Source: Rhodococcus sp. P-2
GTDB lineage: Bacteria > Actinomycetota > Actinomycetes > Mycobacteriales > Mycobacteriaceae
Length of the DNA: 64,000 bases
Assembly (NCBI RefSeq): GCF_016598535.1
Contig: NZ_CP066779.1
Span: 1,116,001-1,180,000 of the forward strand
Reading direction: 5' to 3'
Shown here: positions 30,015-39,179 of the stretch, one piece after another
Layout of the letters: each line of letters starts with the position of its first letter
Numbering within the stretch: position 1 is the stretch's first letter
Position numbers and translations under genes: made by a program
The notes under the pieces: generated by a model
Seen by the model: the letters and a program-made list of their open reading frames with translations, nothing else
Database searches by the model: none
Told to the model about the DNA's origin: nothing

Positions 30015-30060
30015 CAAAAAAAGTCAGCCCCGACTCTCGTGAAGAGAATCGGGGCTGACT
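30015..30060 (-). terminator. Terminator downstream of tRNA-Tyr
   Basis: A 17-bp stem with one mismatch (30022-30038 with 30044-30060) and a five-base loop is followed on the minus strand by seven T (A run 30015-30021). It starts five bases after the 3' end of tRNA-Tyr. Confidence 0.9.
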
Positions 30061-30065
30061 TGGGG

Positions 30066-30148
30066 TGGCAGATGTAGGATTCGAACCTACGTAGGCATAA
30101 GCCGACGGATTTACAGTCCGCTCCCATTGGCCGCTCGGGCAATCTGCC
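30066..30148 (-). tRNA. tRNA-Tyr (GTA)
   Basis: An 83-base class II tRNA on the minus strand. Acceptor GGCAGAT pairs with ATCTGCC, the anticodon is GTA in GGACTGTAAATCC, a long variable arm follows (GTCGGCTTATGCCTAC region) and the T arm is TAGGTTCGAATCCTA. It is a single-gene unit with its own terminator, divergent from the yajQ homologue. Confidence 0.96.
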
Positions 30149-30372
30149 GTGCTTGCACCAGGCTTCGATCCGGCGCATTCGCAAGTATATCGCGACGTGC
30201 GGCGGCCGAAAACGGCTTCCTCGGTGCGGTGAGAAGAATACAACGAACACACCCCCATTTTGCAAACCGGGTGGTAACGGGCGGTGCCGACCCGATAACG
30301 TCGAGGTGTCCACCGGTATGGAAGGTGGACGGAACTCGATGTTCGTGAACTACCGGAAAGCGGGAGTGTGAA

Positions 30373-30864
30373 GTGGCTGATTCGTCCTTCGACGTGGTGA
30401 GCAAGGTTGACCGTCAAGAGGTGGACAACGCCCTACATCAGGCTGCCAAGGAGTTGACCACGCGTTTCGACTTCCGAAACACGGGAGCGTCGATCGAGTG
30501 GTCTGGTGAAGAGACGATCACGTTGAACGCCGACACCGAGGAGCGACTGCTGGCCGCCCTCGACGTGTTCAAGGAGAAGTTGATCCGTCGTGACATCTCG
30601 CTGAAGGCATTCGATGCCGGCGAGCCGGCGCAGTCCGGAAAGATCTACAAGCTGTCCGGAACCTTGGTCCAGGGCATCAGCAGCGAGAACGCGAAGAAGA
30701 TCACCAAGAAGATCCGCGACGAGGGCCCCAAGGGCGTCAAGGCGCAGATCCAGGGTGAAGAGCTTCGTGTGAGCAGCAAGAAGCGCGACGACCTCCAGGG
30801 CGTCATCTCCCTGCTCAAGGGTGAGGACTTCGGGATCGCCCTGCAGTTCGTGAACTACCGGTAG
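30373..30864 (+). CDS. YajQ-family nucleotide-binding protein
   Basis: 163 residues, full YajQ length. It begins [20 protein letters not shown] and contains [14 protein letters not shown] and the [30 protein letters not shown] region. Homologues bind c-di-GMP or nucleotides and RNA; the function in actinobacteria is unsettled. The start is GTG at 30373 with GGGAG six bases upstream. In mycobacteria its homologue also neighbours htpX. Confidence 0.93.
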   Translation: MADSSFDVVSKVDRQEVDNALHQAAKELTTRFDFRNTGASIEWSGEETITLNADTEERLLAALDVFKEKLIRRDISLKAFDAGEPAQSGKIYKLSGTLVQGISSENAKKITKKIRDEGPKGVKAQIQGEELRVSSKKRDDLQGVISLLKGEDFGIALQFVNYR

Positions 30865-30880
30865 TAGGGGCTGCGCCCCC

Positions 30881-30920
30881 GTGCGCGGTTAAGGAGTCCT
30901 GGGACTGCCTAACCGCGCAC
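30881..30920. terminator. Bidirectional hairpin between yajQ homologue and htpX
   Basis: GTGCGCGGTTA (30881-30891) pairs with TAACCGCGCAC (30910-30920) around an 18-base loop. It is flanked by smaller GC-rich hairpins (GGGGCTGCGCCCC before, GGGCCGAAGGCCC after). It lies between convergent stops. No T tract is obvious, so termination efficiency is uncertain. Confidence 0.6.
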
Positions 30921-30934
30921 AGGGGCCGAAGGCC

Positions 30935-31807
30935 CTACATCCCGGCCATCTTCTCCAAACGCTCGATCCGGTCCGCCATGGGCGGATGCGTGGAGAACAG
31001 CTTGCTCACCTTGTCCCCCGCTCTGAAGGGGTTGGCAATCATCAGGTGAGACTGCGCGGCGAGCTTCGGTTCGGGCGGCAACGGCGCGGCCGCGACGCCC
31101 GACTCGAGCTTCCGTAGCGCCGACGCCAACGCCAACGGGTCACCGGTGAGCTCGGCTCCCGATTGATCGGCCTGATACTCGCGAGAGCGCGAGACGGCCA
31201 GCTTGACCACGGTTGCCGCGATCGGTCCCAATAGGGAGACGAGCAGCAGCGCGATCGGATTACTTCCCTGCCCGTTCCCTCGGCCACCGAAGATGCTCGC
31301 GTACATAGCGAAGTTGGCCAGACCCGAGATGACGCTGGCCATCGCGCCGGCAACGGACGAAATCAGTATGTCCCGGTTGTAGACGTGGGAGAGTTCGTGC
31401 CCGAGCACGGCCCGCAATTCGCGTTCGTTCAGAATCTGCATAATGCCGCTGGTCACGCATACCGCGGCGTGGCGAGGGCTACGACCGGTGGCAAACGCGT
31501 TCGGGGCGTTCGTGGGACTGATGTACAGCCGAGGCATCGGTTGGTGCGCTGTCGTGGCGAGTTCGCGCACGATCCGGTAGATCGCCGGTGCCTCGACCTC
31601 GGTGATGGGCTGCGCGCGCATCGATCGGAGCGCCAGTTTGTCGCTGTTGAAGTAGACGTAGGCATTCATGCCGACGGCAAACAGAACGGATCCCCACAGA
31701 AGGAACGGGCTGTTGAACAGTGAGCCGATGAAGACGATCAGCGCCGACATCCCCACCAACAACCCGAATGTCTTCGCACCGTTCGCGTAGCCGTGCAAAC
31801 TGCTCAC
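30935..31807 (-). CDS. htpX: Membrane zinc metalloprotease HtpX
   Basis: 290 residues from GTG at 31807; an in-frame start at 31858 would give 307. The shorter form begins [20 protein letters not shown], which aligns with remembered mycobacterial HtpX and has GGCGAGG upstream. Features are two N-terminal TM helices (about 14-50), the M48 motif HELSH at about residue 136-140, two more hydrophobic segments and the third zinc ligand in [17 protein letters not shown]. The C-terminus is [16 protein letters not shown]. It degrades damaged membrane proteins. An array of three 22-bp repeats lies in its upstream region. Confidence 0.93.
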   Translation of the reverse strand: MSSLHGYANGAKTFGLLVGMSALIVFIGSLFNSPFLLWGSVLFAVGMNAYVYFNSDKLALRSMRAQPITEVEAPAIYRIVRELATTAHQPMPRLYISPTNAPNAFATGRSPRHAAVCVTSGIMQILNERELRAVLGHELSHVYNRDILISSVAGAMASVISGLANFAMYASIFGGRGNGQGSNPIALLLVSLLGPIAATVVKLAVSRSREYQADQSGAELTGDPLALASALRKLESGVAAAPLPPEPKLAAQSHLMIANPFRAGDKVSKLFSTHPPMADRIERLEKMAGM

Positions 31808-31883
31808 CTCTTGCCTCGCCGGAGCCGAAGGCTCACCCGAACTGCCCGGCGTGTGCACCGGGTCTGTTCAGTCAACGAAGGAC

Positions 31884-31950
31884 AGGGTCATCAGGGTTCC
31901 CACCCAGGGTCGTCAGGGATTCACCCCAGGGACTATCGGGGTTTCCACCC
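31884..31950. repeat. Three tandem 22-23-bp repeats upstream of htpX
   Basis: Units at 31884-31905, 31906-31927 and 31928-31950 share the pattern AGGG-TC-x-TCAGGG-x-TT-x-CACCC. They are directly adjacent, with a period of about two helical turns, in the short interval between the htpX start and the stop of the polyprenyl synthase gene. Unit 3 diverges most. A regulatory role is inferred from position and phasing. Confidence 0.7.
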
Positions 31951-31972
31951 GGGAACCCCGATTCGTCGAGTG

Positions 31973-33022
31973 TCAGCCGACTCGTTCGATCGTGTAGTCC
32001 ACGAGACGCACCAGTGCTTCGTTCGCCGGCCCCTGGGGCAGTTCGGCCAACTGAGCCTTTGCCGCGACGGCGTACTCGCCGAGCTTTGCCTTTGCCTTGA
32101 CCATGCCCGGCGAACGCTCGAGCAGTTCGAGTGCCTCTTCTACCAGTGCGTCTTCGGTGACCGGGCCCGCGAGCAGCTCCCGCAGGCGATCTGCGTCGGC
32201 TCCTTCTTCGCGGAACGCGTACAGAACAGGCAGGGTGTGCACGCCCTCGCGCAGGTCGGTGCCCGGTGTCTTGCCGGACTGCGCCGACACGGACGAGATG
32301 TCGATGATGTCGTCGGAGATCTGGAACGCGGTGCCGACGGCGTCACCCAGGCGCTCGAGGCGCTCGATGTGGGCTGCGTCGGCGCCGGAGAAGGTACCGC
32401 CGAATCGTCCCGAGGCAGCGATCAGCGAACCGGTCTTCTCCCACACGACCTTCAGGTAATGCTCGACCGGATCCTGCTCCTTCTTGACGCCGATCGTCTC
32501 GCGCATCTGGCCGGTGACCAGTTCGGCGAAGGTTTCGGCGATGATCCGAACGGCTTCGGGTCCGAGCGTCGACACCAGGCGTGATGCGTGTGCGAACAGG
32601 TAGTCGCCGGCCAGGATCGCCACGCTGTTTCCCCAGCGGGCGTTTGCGCTGGGTGCCCCGCGCCGCATGGACGCCTCGTCCATGACGTCGTCGTGATAGA
32701 GCGTTGCGAGGTGAACGAGTTCGGTGACGGTCGCTGCGGTGATGATCGACGGATCGTTCGGCACCGGTCCGAGCTGCGCGGTCAGGATCGTGAACAACGG
32801 ACGGAAGCGCTTTCCCCCGGCGCGCGCGAGGTGCAGCGCTGCCTCGGTGAGGAAGTCTTCTCCGTCGGACAGCTCGCTGACCAACAACTCCTCGACATCG
32901 GAGAGTCCACCACGCACTACTGCGGCGAGCTGTTCGTCGCCGAGGTCGATGCCTGCAACGACGGTGCTCGATGCGGTTGCGTCGGCAGCAGTCTTTTCGG
33001 TGCTCACGATGTCAGTACCCAT
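31973..33022 (-). CDS. Polyprenyl diphosphate synthase (GrcC1-like)
   Basis: 349 residues from ATG at 33022; the frame continues to 33094. It is a trans-isoprenyl diphosphate synthase with both aspartate-rich motifs: HDDVMDEASMRRG (first DDxxD, about residue 120) and ISDDIIDI (second, about 251). GGKRFRPLFTIL near residue 70 is the usual substrate-binding segment. It makes the long polyprenyl chain used by MenA for menaquinone; chain length cannot be read from the sequence with certainty. It is divergent from menJ (98 bases between starts), which matches the mycobacterial grcC1-menJ arrangement. Confidence 0.92.
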   Translation of the reverse strand: MGTDIVSTEKTAADATASSTVVAGIDLGDEQLAAVVRGGLSDVEELLVSELSDGEDFLTEAALHLARAGGKRFRPLFTILTAQLGPVPNDPSIITAATVTELVHLATLYHDDVMDEASMRRGAPSANARWGNSVAILAGDYLFAHASRLVSTLGPEAVRIIAETFAELVTGQMRETIGVKKEQDPVEHYLKVVWEKTGSLIAASGRFGGTFSGADAAHIERLERLGDAVGTAFQISDDIIDISSVSAQSGKTPGTDLREGVHTLPVLYAFREEGADADRLRELLAGPVTEDALVEEALELLERSPGMVKAKAKLGEYAVAAKAQLAELPQGPANEALVRLVDYTIERVG

Positions 33023-33120
33023 TCCTGTCGTCAGTGACGGCTCGGTTCCCACGGTAGTGAACCTAGCGGTTCGCACTCGGGACGGCCTCGCCACGGTGGC
33101 GATCGCGAGCCTGGGAAGAT

Positions 33121-34389
33121 GTGAGTGTGTCCGTAGAAGAGCAGTCCCCCGTCGTCGATTCGCTTCCGACCGAAACCGACATTGTGGTCATCGGTGCAGG
33201 TCCCGCGGGTTCTTCGGCCGCTGCATGGGCCGCCCGCAGCGGCCGAGACGTCGTCCTCGTGGACGCTGCCGTGTTCCCGCGAGACAAGACTTGTGGTGAT
33301 GGACTCACTCCGCGCGCCGTAGCGGAACTGGATCTCCTCGGCCTGGGTGAGTGGGTTCGGTCACATACGACGAACAAGGGCCTGCGATTGTCCGGTTTCG
33401 GACAAGAACTCGAACTCGAGTGGCCGGGGAAGTCGTTCCCGCCGATCGGCAGTGCCATCCCCCGCACCGAACTCGACGACGCCATTCGCCGGTGCGCAGT
33501 CGAATCCGGCGCGGTCATGGTCGAGGGCACCAAAGCAGTGGACGTCGAACTCGACGGTGATCGAGTTGCCGCCGTCGTACTAGCCGGCCCCTCGGGACGC
33601 AGCACCCTTCGTTGTCGGACGCTGATCATCGCCGACGGCGTTCGCTCGACGCTCGGCAAGAAGCTGGGACGGCAGTGGCACCGGGAGACCGCGTACGGCG
33701 TCGCGGCACGCGCGTATGTCGCGACGCCGCGCAGCGCCGATCCGTGGATCACCTCGCATCTGGAACTGCGGGACGGCGAGGGCACGTTGCAGGCGGGGTA
33801 CGGCTGGATCTTCCCGCTCGGCACCGGCGAGGTGAACATCGGCGTCGGGACACTGGCGACGTCGAAGCGTCCGGCACCAGGTGCCCTGCGACCCTTGCTC
33901 GATCTCTACACCGATCAGCGCCGAGGCGAGTGGCAGTGGAGCAGCGAAATACATTCCGTCGCTTCGGCTTTGCTACCCATGGGTGGAGCAGTTTCGAACA
34001 TCGCGGGACGCAACTGGGCCGTGATCGGTGACGCCGCGGCGTGCGTGAACCCGCTCAACGGTGAGGGCATCGACTACGGCCTCGAAGGCGGACGTTTGGT
34101 GGTCGAACAGCTCGGCGCCGACGATCTGACGCAGCTGTGGCCGAGCGTGCTTCGGGAGCATTACGGGCAGGCGTTCTCGGTCGCGCGCCGGCTCGCAGGC
34201 CTGCTGACGGTTCCGCAGTTCCTGCCGGCGTCGGGTCCGATCGCGATGCGCTCACGGGCGCTGATGACGGTCGCCGTGCGGGTCATGGGGAACCTCGTCA
34301 CCGATGCCGACGCCGATCTGACGGCGAAGGCCTGGCGCGCGTCGGGGGCCGCGTCGAGAAAGATCGACTCCCGACCGCTGTTCGGTTGA
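33121..34389 (+). CDS. menJ: FAD-dependent menaquinone reductase MenJ / geranylgeranyl reductase family
   Basis: 422 residues from GTG at 33121. The N-terminal FAD-binding motif is IVVIGAGPAGSSAAAWAARS (about 21-40). The PxxYxWxFP-like motif of geranylgeranyl reductases appears as GYGWIFPLG (about 226-234), and the second FAD segment is VIGDAAACVNPLNGEGIDYG (about 301-320). Its M. tuberculosis homologue Rv0561c (MenJ) saturates the beta isoprene unit of menaquinone. Position beside the polyprenyl synthase and menG fits that role. Confidence 0.88.
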   Translation: MSVSVEEQSPVVDSLPTETDIVVIGAGPAGSSAAAWAARSGRDVVLVDAAVFPRDKTCGDGLTPRAVAELDLLGLGEWVRSHTTNKGLRLSGFGQELELEWPGKSFPPIGSAIPRTELDDAIRRCAVESGAVMVEGTKAVDVELDGDRVAAVVLAGPSGRSTLRCRTLIIADGVRSTLGKKLGRQWHRETAYGVAARAYVATPRSADPWITSHLELRDGEGTLQAGYGWIFPLGTGEVNIGVGTLATSKRPAPGALRPLLDLYTDQRRGEWQWSSEIHSVASALLPMGGAVSNIAGRNWAVIGDAAACVNPLNGEGIDYGLEGGRLVVEQLGADDLTQLWPSVLREHYGQAFSVARRLAGLLTVPQFLPASGPIAMRSRALMTVAVRVMGNLVTDADADLTAKAWRASGAASRKIDSRPLFG

Positions 34390-34395
34390 GCAAGT

Positions 34396-34441
34396 GCTGT
34401 GCGCCTTTATTAACCGCCGGGGGTTAATAAAGGCGCACAGC
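34396..34441. terminator. Bidirectional terminator between menJ and menG
   Basis: A perfect 20-bp stem (34396-34415 with 34422-34441) has a six-base loop, GCCGGG. It lies between the convergent menJ and menG stops, six bases from one and four from the other. There is no long T tract, but the stem holds an AT-rich centre (TTTATTAA). Confidence 0.85.
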
Positions 34442-34445
34442 AGGT

Positions 34446-35144
34446 TCAGGCAGTTGCGTAATGCAGCGCCACGATGCCGCCGGTGAGGTTGCGCCACTTG
34501 ACGTTCTTCCACCCGGCCGCCTCGATCTTGCGGGCCAACTCTTCCTGGGTCGGCCAGGCACGGATCGATTCGGCGAGGTAGACGTAGGCATCGGGGTTAC
34601 TGCTGACAGTGCGTGCGACCCGCGGGAGCGCCTTCATGAGGTATTCCATGTAGACCGTGCGGAAGGGTCCGAAGACGGGCGTCGAGAACTCGCTGACGAC
34701 GAGACGACCGCCCGGCTTGGTGACGCGGGCGATCTCACGCAGTCCGGCCTCGAAGTCGGAGACGTTGCGCAGGCCGAAGGAGATCGTCGCGGCATCGAAG
34801 ACGTTGTCGGCATAGGGCAGGTACATCGCGTCACCTGCGACCATCGGGACCTTGCGAGAGATTCCGGCCTTCAGCATTCCCTTGGAGAAGTCGGTGGCGA
34901 CGCACCACGCACCGGAGCGTCCCAGTTCGACGGTCGAGACACCGGTTCCGGCGGCGAGGTCGAGTACCTTCTCGCCCGGCTTGAGGTCGAGGGCTTCGCG
35001 GGTGGCCTTGCGCCAACCCTTGTCCTGGCCGAAGGACAGCACGGTGTTGGTGAGGTCGTATCGCTCCGCGACGTCGTCGAACATCGACGCGACTTCGTGC
35101 GGTTGCTTCTCGAGAGTTGCTCGGGTTCCGTGTGTAGTGGCCAC
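34446..35144 (-). CDS. menG: Demethylmenaquinone methyltransferase MenG (UbiE family)
   Basis: 232 residues from GTG at 35144, a start that aligns with remembered mycobacterial MenG ([21 protein letters not shown]); the frame extends to 35198. SAM-binding motif I is [16 protein letters not shown] (about 57-72). Further family segments are [20 protein letters not shown] and [19 protein letters not shown]. It performs the last methylation in menaquinone synthesis. Confidence 0.94.
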   Translation of the reverse strand: MATTHGTRATLEKQPHEVASMFDDVAERYDLTNTVLSFGQDKGWRKATREALDLKPGEKVLDLAAGTGVSTVELGRSGAWCVATDFSKGMLKAGISRKVPMVAGDAMYLPYADNVFDAATISFGLRNVSDFEAGLREIARVTKPGGRLVVSEFSTPVFGPFRTVYMEYLMKALPRVARTVSSNPDAYVYLAESIRAWPTQEELARKIEAAGWKNVKWRNLTGGIVALHYATA

Positions 35145-35181
35145 ACCCGAAACGCTACCAACCCTCGGGCAGCGAGGGCGT

Positions 35182-36366
35182 TCAGGCTGCTCTGGCACCC
35201 GTTCGCCGCCCGAGGCCCTGCACGTCCTCGTAGTGGCGGAGCAACTCTTCGCAGATTGCCGGCCAGGTCCGGTGCAGCACCGAGCGCCTTGCCGCGGAGC
35301 CGAACTGCACCCGCAGATCCCGCTGACGAAGTGCGTCGACGGCGCTTGGCAGGAGTTCGGTGAACCTGTCGGTCGGCAGGAGGTAGCCGTTGCGGCAATG
35401 CGAGATCAGGTCACGCGGGCCGCCGGCGTCCGGTCCGACGACGGGGACACCGCTGGCGAGAGCTTCCTGGACCGCCTGGCAGAAGGTCTCGTGCTCGCCG
35501 GGGTGAACGAATACGTCCAGGCTCGCGTACGCATCGGCCAGGTCGGTACCGCCGAGTTGTCCGGTGAAGATCGCGTCTGGCATCAGTCGCTGCAGATTCT
35601 GCCGGTCCGGGCCGTCACCGACGACGACGATCTGCACGCTGGGATCGGCGGCCAGCACGGCCAGTCGCTCGACGTGCTTTTCGGGCGCGAGGCGACCGAC
35701 GAAGCCGACCACCAACCGGTCGCTGTCGCCGATCCAGGACTGCCGCAACACCGAGCTACGACGCGAAGGTGCGAATCGTTGTGCGTCGACGCCCCGGGCC
35801 CATCGGTGCACGCGCGGAATGCCGTGCTCTTCGAGCGCGTCGACTGCCGACGTGGAGGGCGCGAGGGTCCTGTTGCAGCTCTTGTGGATTCGACGGGTCC
35901 ACGCCCACGCGGCGCGGCTCGTGACGCCGAGCCCGTAGCTTTCGGCAAATCCGGCGACATCGGTTTGGTACACCGCGACGGTGGGGATCCCGAGCCTCTT
36001 GGCGACGGCCACTCCCCCGGCGCCGAGCAGGAACGGCGATGCCAGATGGACGACGTCGGGCGCGAAGGTCCGCACGGCTGTGGTCAGGCGTGGTTGCGGC
36101 AGACCGACGGGAAGTGAACTGACTTTGGGAACCATGACGGCCGGCACCCGAACTACCTGCACGCCGTCGTGTTCGGTGGCGGCAGAGGTGTCGGATCCGA
36201 CGGTGTCTGGCGCAATGACCATGGCGTCGTGGCCAGTGCGATCGAGGTGTTCGAGCACGCGTAGTACCGAGTTGGTGACGCCGTTCATGTTGGGCAGGAA
36301 TGACTCCGCAACGATGGCTACTCTCACATCGAGAACGGTGACAGGGCCAGGAAAAGTCCACGTCAT
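35182..36366 (-). CDS. mgtA: GDP-mannose-dependent alpha-mannosyltransferase MgtA
   Basis: 394 residues from ATG at 36366; none of the candidate starts has a strong SD. It is a GT4 glycosyltransferase: N-terminal Rossmann half ([20 protein letters not shown]), then [14 protein letters not shown], and a C-terminal half with [19 protein letters not shown] and the EX7E region [20 protein letters not shown]. It closely follows remembered Rv0557 (MgtA, formerly PimB), which adds mannose to a glycolipid in lipomannan/lipoarabinomannan-type synthesis. It lies between menG and menD as in M. tuberculosis. Confidence 0.88.
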   Translation of the reverse strand: MTWTFPGPVTVLDVRVAIVAESFLPNMNGVTNSVLRVLEHLDRTGHDAMVIAPDTVGSDTSAATEHDGVQVVRVPAVMVPKVSSLPVGLPQPRLTTAVRTFAPDVVHLASPFLLGAGGVAVAKRLGIPTVAVYQTDVAGFAESYGLGVTSRAAWAWTRRIHKSCNRTLAPSTSAVDALEEHGIPRVHRWARGVDAQRFAPSRRSSVLRQSWIGDSDRLVVGFVGRLAPEKHVERLAVLAADPSVQIVVVGDGPDRQNLQRLMPDAIFTGQLGGTDLADAYASLDVFVHPGEHETFCQAVQEALASGVPVVGPDAGGPRDLISHCRNGYLLPTDRFTELLPSAVDALRQRDLRVQFGSAARRSVLHRTWPAICEELLRHYEDVQGLGRRTGARAA

Positions 36367-36395
36367 GTTCGTGTGAAGTTCGGGCGAAGCGCGAA

Positions 36396-36839
36396 CTAAC
36401 TCGAGGCGACCGGCGCCGAACCTGCCGCCTGCGCTTCCCGCTTGCGCAGGTACCAGATCGACGGTCCTGCCAGGAGCCATGTCACGACGATCACGGATCC
36501 GGCCGGGATCAGCGCCACCGTCGCGTTGCGTCCCGCTACCCGGACCAAATCGGGGTCGACCTTGGAGTACTCGACTTCGATACGTTGTCCCACAGTCAGA
36601 TTGGTGGGATAGAGCACGCCCAGTTCAGGGTTGTGATTCGCGCCGTCCGGAGTCACGAAGCTGATCGCCGACCGTAGCGAGCCCGCCGAGAGCACCTCGG
36701 CGGTTGCGGTCCCCATGTTCGATTCGATGGTCCGATCGTTGCGCCAGGCGCCGAGAACCAGGATCACCGCGAGCACCGAAATGCCTACCGCAACCACCAG
36801 TACGCCGATGCGGAGGCGACGCAGAACCGTTTGCGTCAC
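36396..36839 (-). CDS. DUF3592-like membrane protein downstream of menD
   Basis: 147 residues from GTG at 36839, which overlaps the menD stop as GTGA. Two TM helices (about 10-32 and 115-137) flank an extracytoplasmic beta-rich region with [17 protein letters not shown] and [20 protein letters not shown], the usual DUF3592 layout. It corresponds in position to Rv0556 of M. tuberculosis. Function unknown; coupling to menD suggests a shared transcript. Confidence 0.75.
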   Translation of the reverse strand: MTQTVLRRLRIGVLVVAVGISVLAVILVLGAWRNDRTIESNMGTATAEVLSAGSLRSAISFVTPDGANHNPELGVLYPTNLTVGQRIEVEYSKVDPDLVRVAGRNATVALIPAGSVIVVTWLLAGPSIWYLRKREAQAAGSAPVASS

Positions 36840-38449
36840 AGCTGTGCCCGCACGGAAGCGTGGAGTTCGCGCAGTCCACTGCGATCCGTCGCGACCTCGA
36901 GAACCCGAATGCCGTTGGCCGGTTGCGCGAGCGTCGTTGCCAGGGCGTCGACGGTGACCGCTGCGTGCGGCACGCGGTAGGCGGCGCACAGCGCAGCGAG
37001 GTCCATGCCGTGGGGTGTTCCGAACACTCGCTCGAAGACGCCGGCGTACTGCGGGTCGCCTTGTTCGAGGAGCTCGAAGATACCGCCGCCGTCGTCGTTG
37101 GCTACGACGATGGTGAGGTCGCTCGGCCTCGGCTCACCGGTCCCGATCAGCAGCCCGGACGCGTCGTGCAGGAAGGTCAGGTCGCCCATGAGAGCGACGG
37201 TCCGTCCGCCCTCGTACGCCAATGCGGCACCGACCGCCGCCGAGACGGTGCCGTCGATACCTGCGACGCCGCGATTCGACAGCACCCGCACGGCGGGCTT
37301 GGGATAGCTCACGAGTGCCGCATCGCGAACAGGGTTGGATGCGCCGAGCAGAAGCTGGTCGCCGTCCGCGAGAGCATCCATCACAGCAGCTGCCACGTGT
37401 AGGCCGGTGGCCTTGGGGTGGGCGTCGAGTTGTTTGCGGACGGCAGTTTCGGCGTGTTCGGTCAGCGCGGCGCAGCGAGCAATCCAGGCGGGATCGGGCG
37501 TCCCGGTGACCACTGCCCTGGTTCCGGTGGCGAGTACGTTGCCGGACACGTCGGGCCAGCGCGGCCCGGTTGTCAGCGCATAGACGTCGACGCTCGGGTC
37601 GGCCAGCACCTTCGAGACCTGACGATGCAACGTCGGGCGGCCGGTGATGATCGCCTGCTTGGGCTTGAGTTGCGAGAGCGCGAGTGGATGCAGTGCGATC
37701 CCGTGCATCGGAGCCGTCGGCTCGGCCACCGTCGGCAGGCCGGCCAGCTCGGGTCGAAGTGCGCTGCCGTGTCCGGAAATGACCACCGTATCTGCGGTGA
37801 GGTCCAGATCGACCGGAACATCGAGCGTCGCGTTCTGGGTGGTGGTCCAGGCTGCACCGCCGGGACGGCCTTCCGGAACCGGTCCCTGGACGTGCACGTC
37901 CGGCACCAGCGGCTCACGGAGTGGGATGTCGAAATGCACCGGACCCGCGTTTCCGGATCGGGTTCCGCGGGCAGCGGCGAGGACCCGGCAAACCGCCGAG
38001 CGCCATTGGCTGTTCTGCGTCGAATCGTCCTCGGCCAAGCCCAGGCTGATGGTTGCGCGGACTTGACTGCCGAAGAGCCCGAGTTGCTCGACGGTCTGGT
38101 TGGCTCCGGTGCCGAGCATCTCGTACGGCCGGTTAGCGCTCAGGACCACCAAGGGCACTCGGGCGTAGTTGGCCTCGAGGACCGCAGGTCCGAGATTCGC
38201 GACGGCGGTCCCGGAGGTCATCACGATGGGGACCGGGCGTTTACCGGCGATTGCCAGTCCGAGTGCCAGAAAGCCGGCCGTCCGCTCGTCGATCCGCATG
38301 TGCAGACGCAACCGGCCGTCGAGATCGGCAGCCTGGAGGGCAAATGCGAGGGGCGCGTTGCGAGAGCCTGGACACAGCACGACTTCACGCACGCCACCAC
38401 GAACCAGTTCGTCGACGACGGCTGTGGCTTGTGCAGTGGACGGATTCAC
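36836..38449 (-). CDS. menD: 2-succinyl-5-enolpyruvyl-6-hydroxy-3-cyclohexene-1-carboxylate synthase
   Basis: 537 residues from GTG at 38449. It is a thiamine-diphosphate enzyme with an N-terminal Pyr domain ([35 protein letters not shown] with the catalytic Glu) and C-terminal PP domain whose TPP motif runs from [14 protein letters not shown] to [15 protein letters not shown]. It condenses isochorismate with 2-oxoglutarate, the first committed step of menaquinone synthesis. It is divergent from the flavin reductase gene. Confidence 0.94.
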   Translation of the reverse strand: MNPSTAQATAVVDELVRGGVREVVLCPGSRNAPLAFALQAADLDGRLRLHMRIDERTAGFLALGLAIAGKRPVPIVMTSGTAVANLGPAVLEANYARVPLVVLSANRPYEMLGTGANQTVEQLGLFGSQVRATISLGLAEDDSTQNSQWRSAVCRVLAAARGTRSGNAGPVHFDIPLREPLVPDVHVQGPVPEGRPGGAAWTTTQNATLDVPVDLDLTADTVVISGHGSALRPELAGLPTVAEPTAPMHGIALHPLALSQLKPKQAIITGRPTLHRQVSKVLADPSVDVYALTTGPRWPDVSGNVLATGTRAVVTGTPDPAWIARCAALTEHAETAVRKQLDAHPKATGLHVAAAVMDALADGDQLLLGASNPVRDAALVSYPKPAVRVLSNRGVAGIDGTVSAAVGAALAYEGGRTVALMGDLTFLHDASGLLIGTGEPRPSDLTIVVANDDGGGIFELLEQGDPQYAGVFERVFGTPHGMDLAALCAAYRVPHAAVTVDALATTLAQPANGIRVLEVATDRSGLRELHASVRAQL

Positions 38450-38512
38450 GCCTTCAAGAGTGTCAGATGTTCAGGTGCAGGCGTGCCGAGGGGCAGCAAG
38501 GAGCGGCATTAT

Positions 38513-39121
38513 GTGTGGGTGCGCACACTCTTCGATCCAGCCGAGCTCGAACCCCGCCGGTTCTATCAGTTACTCACCGCTTCGGTGGTTCCCCGGCCGA
38601 TTGCGTGGGTGTCCACGGTGTCGGCCGACGGCGTCGGCAATCTGGCTCCGTACAGCTTCTTCACCGTGGCCAGTTCGGCGCCGCCGATCGTGCAGTTCAC
38701 GTCGGTCGGACGCAAGGACAGTCTGCGCAACATCGAAGCGACCGGCGAATTCGTGATCAACCTGGCGACCGCCGCGCTCGCCGACGTGGTGAACGAGAGT
38801 TCCGCCTTCTACGACGCCGAGGCCGACGAATTTCTCGAGTTGAACATTCACAGCGAGCCGAGCGAGCGGGTTCGCCCCGTCCGGGTCGCCGACTCCCCGA
38901 TCGCCATCGAATGCACGCTCCACCAGGTCATCGAGGTCGGTAATTCCTTTGTCGTGATGGGAAACGTGGTCGCGGTCGCAGTACGTCCCGAGGCCGTCGC
39001 CGACGACGGGCTACCGGACTTCGCGGCAATCGCACCGATGAGCCGACTCGGCCGAGCGCAATGGGGTCTTCCGCCCGAAGTCGTCGAAAAGGACAGACCC
39101 ACCACTCCACAGCGACCCTAA
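38513..39121 (+). CDS. Flavin reductase-like domain protein
   Basis: 202 residues from GTG at 38513, with AAGGAG nine bases upstream; the frame is open far further upstream but that is antisense to menD. It has the FMN-binding split-barrel: LLTASVVPRPIAWVSTVSAD, NLAPYSFFTVASSAPPIVQF and KDSLRNIEATGEFVINL, then a C-terminal PMSRLGRAQWG. Members are flavin reductases or flavin-dependent oxidoreductases; this subgroup resembles the DIM6/NTAB-like proteins. The partner is unknown. Confidence 0.82.
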   Translation: MWVRTLFDPAELEPRRFYQLLTASVVPRPIAWVSTVSADGVGNLAPYSFFTVASSAPPIVQFTSVGRKDSLRNIEATGEFVINLATAALADVVNESSAFYDAEADEFLELNIHSEPSERVRPVRVADSPIAIECTLHQVIEVGNSFVVMGNVVAVAVRPEAVADDGLPDFAAIAPMSRLGRAQWGLPPEVVEKDRPTTPQRP

Positions 39122-39122
39122 A

Positions 39123-39141
39123 TCAGGTTAGGGTTACCTGA
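39123..39141 (+). promoter_or_regulatory. Candidate IdeR/DtxR iron box
   Basis: TCAGGTTAGGGTTACCTGA is a 19-base dyad with perfect 6-base arms (TCAGGT/ACCTGA). It agrees with the IdeR/DtxR consensus (TTAGGTTAGSCTAACCTAA) at 15 of 19 positions by eye. It lies 39 bases before the ATG of a siderophore-interacting protein, a classical iron-repressed target. Confidence 0.75.
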
Positions 39142-39179
39142 TTAGGTACGAGTAACAGATAATCAGGGAGCAACCAGTC

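Noticed and set aside
31928-31950. DosR-type dyad in the third htpX repeat (GGGACTATCGGGG)
   Set aside because: It resembles one half of a DosR box but lacks the symmetric second half; it is better explained as a unit of the tandem array.
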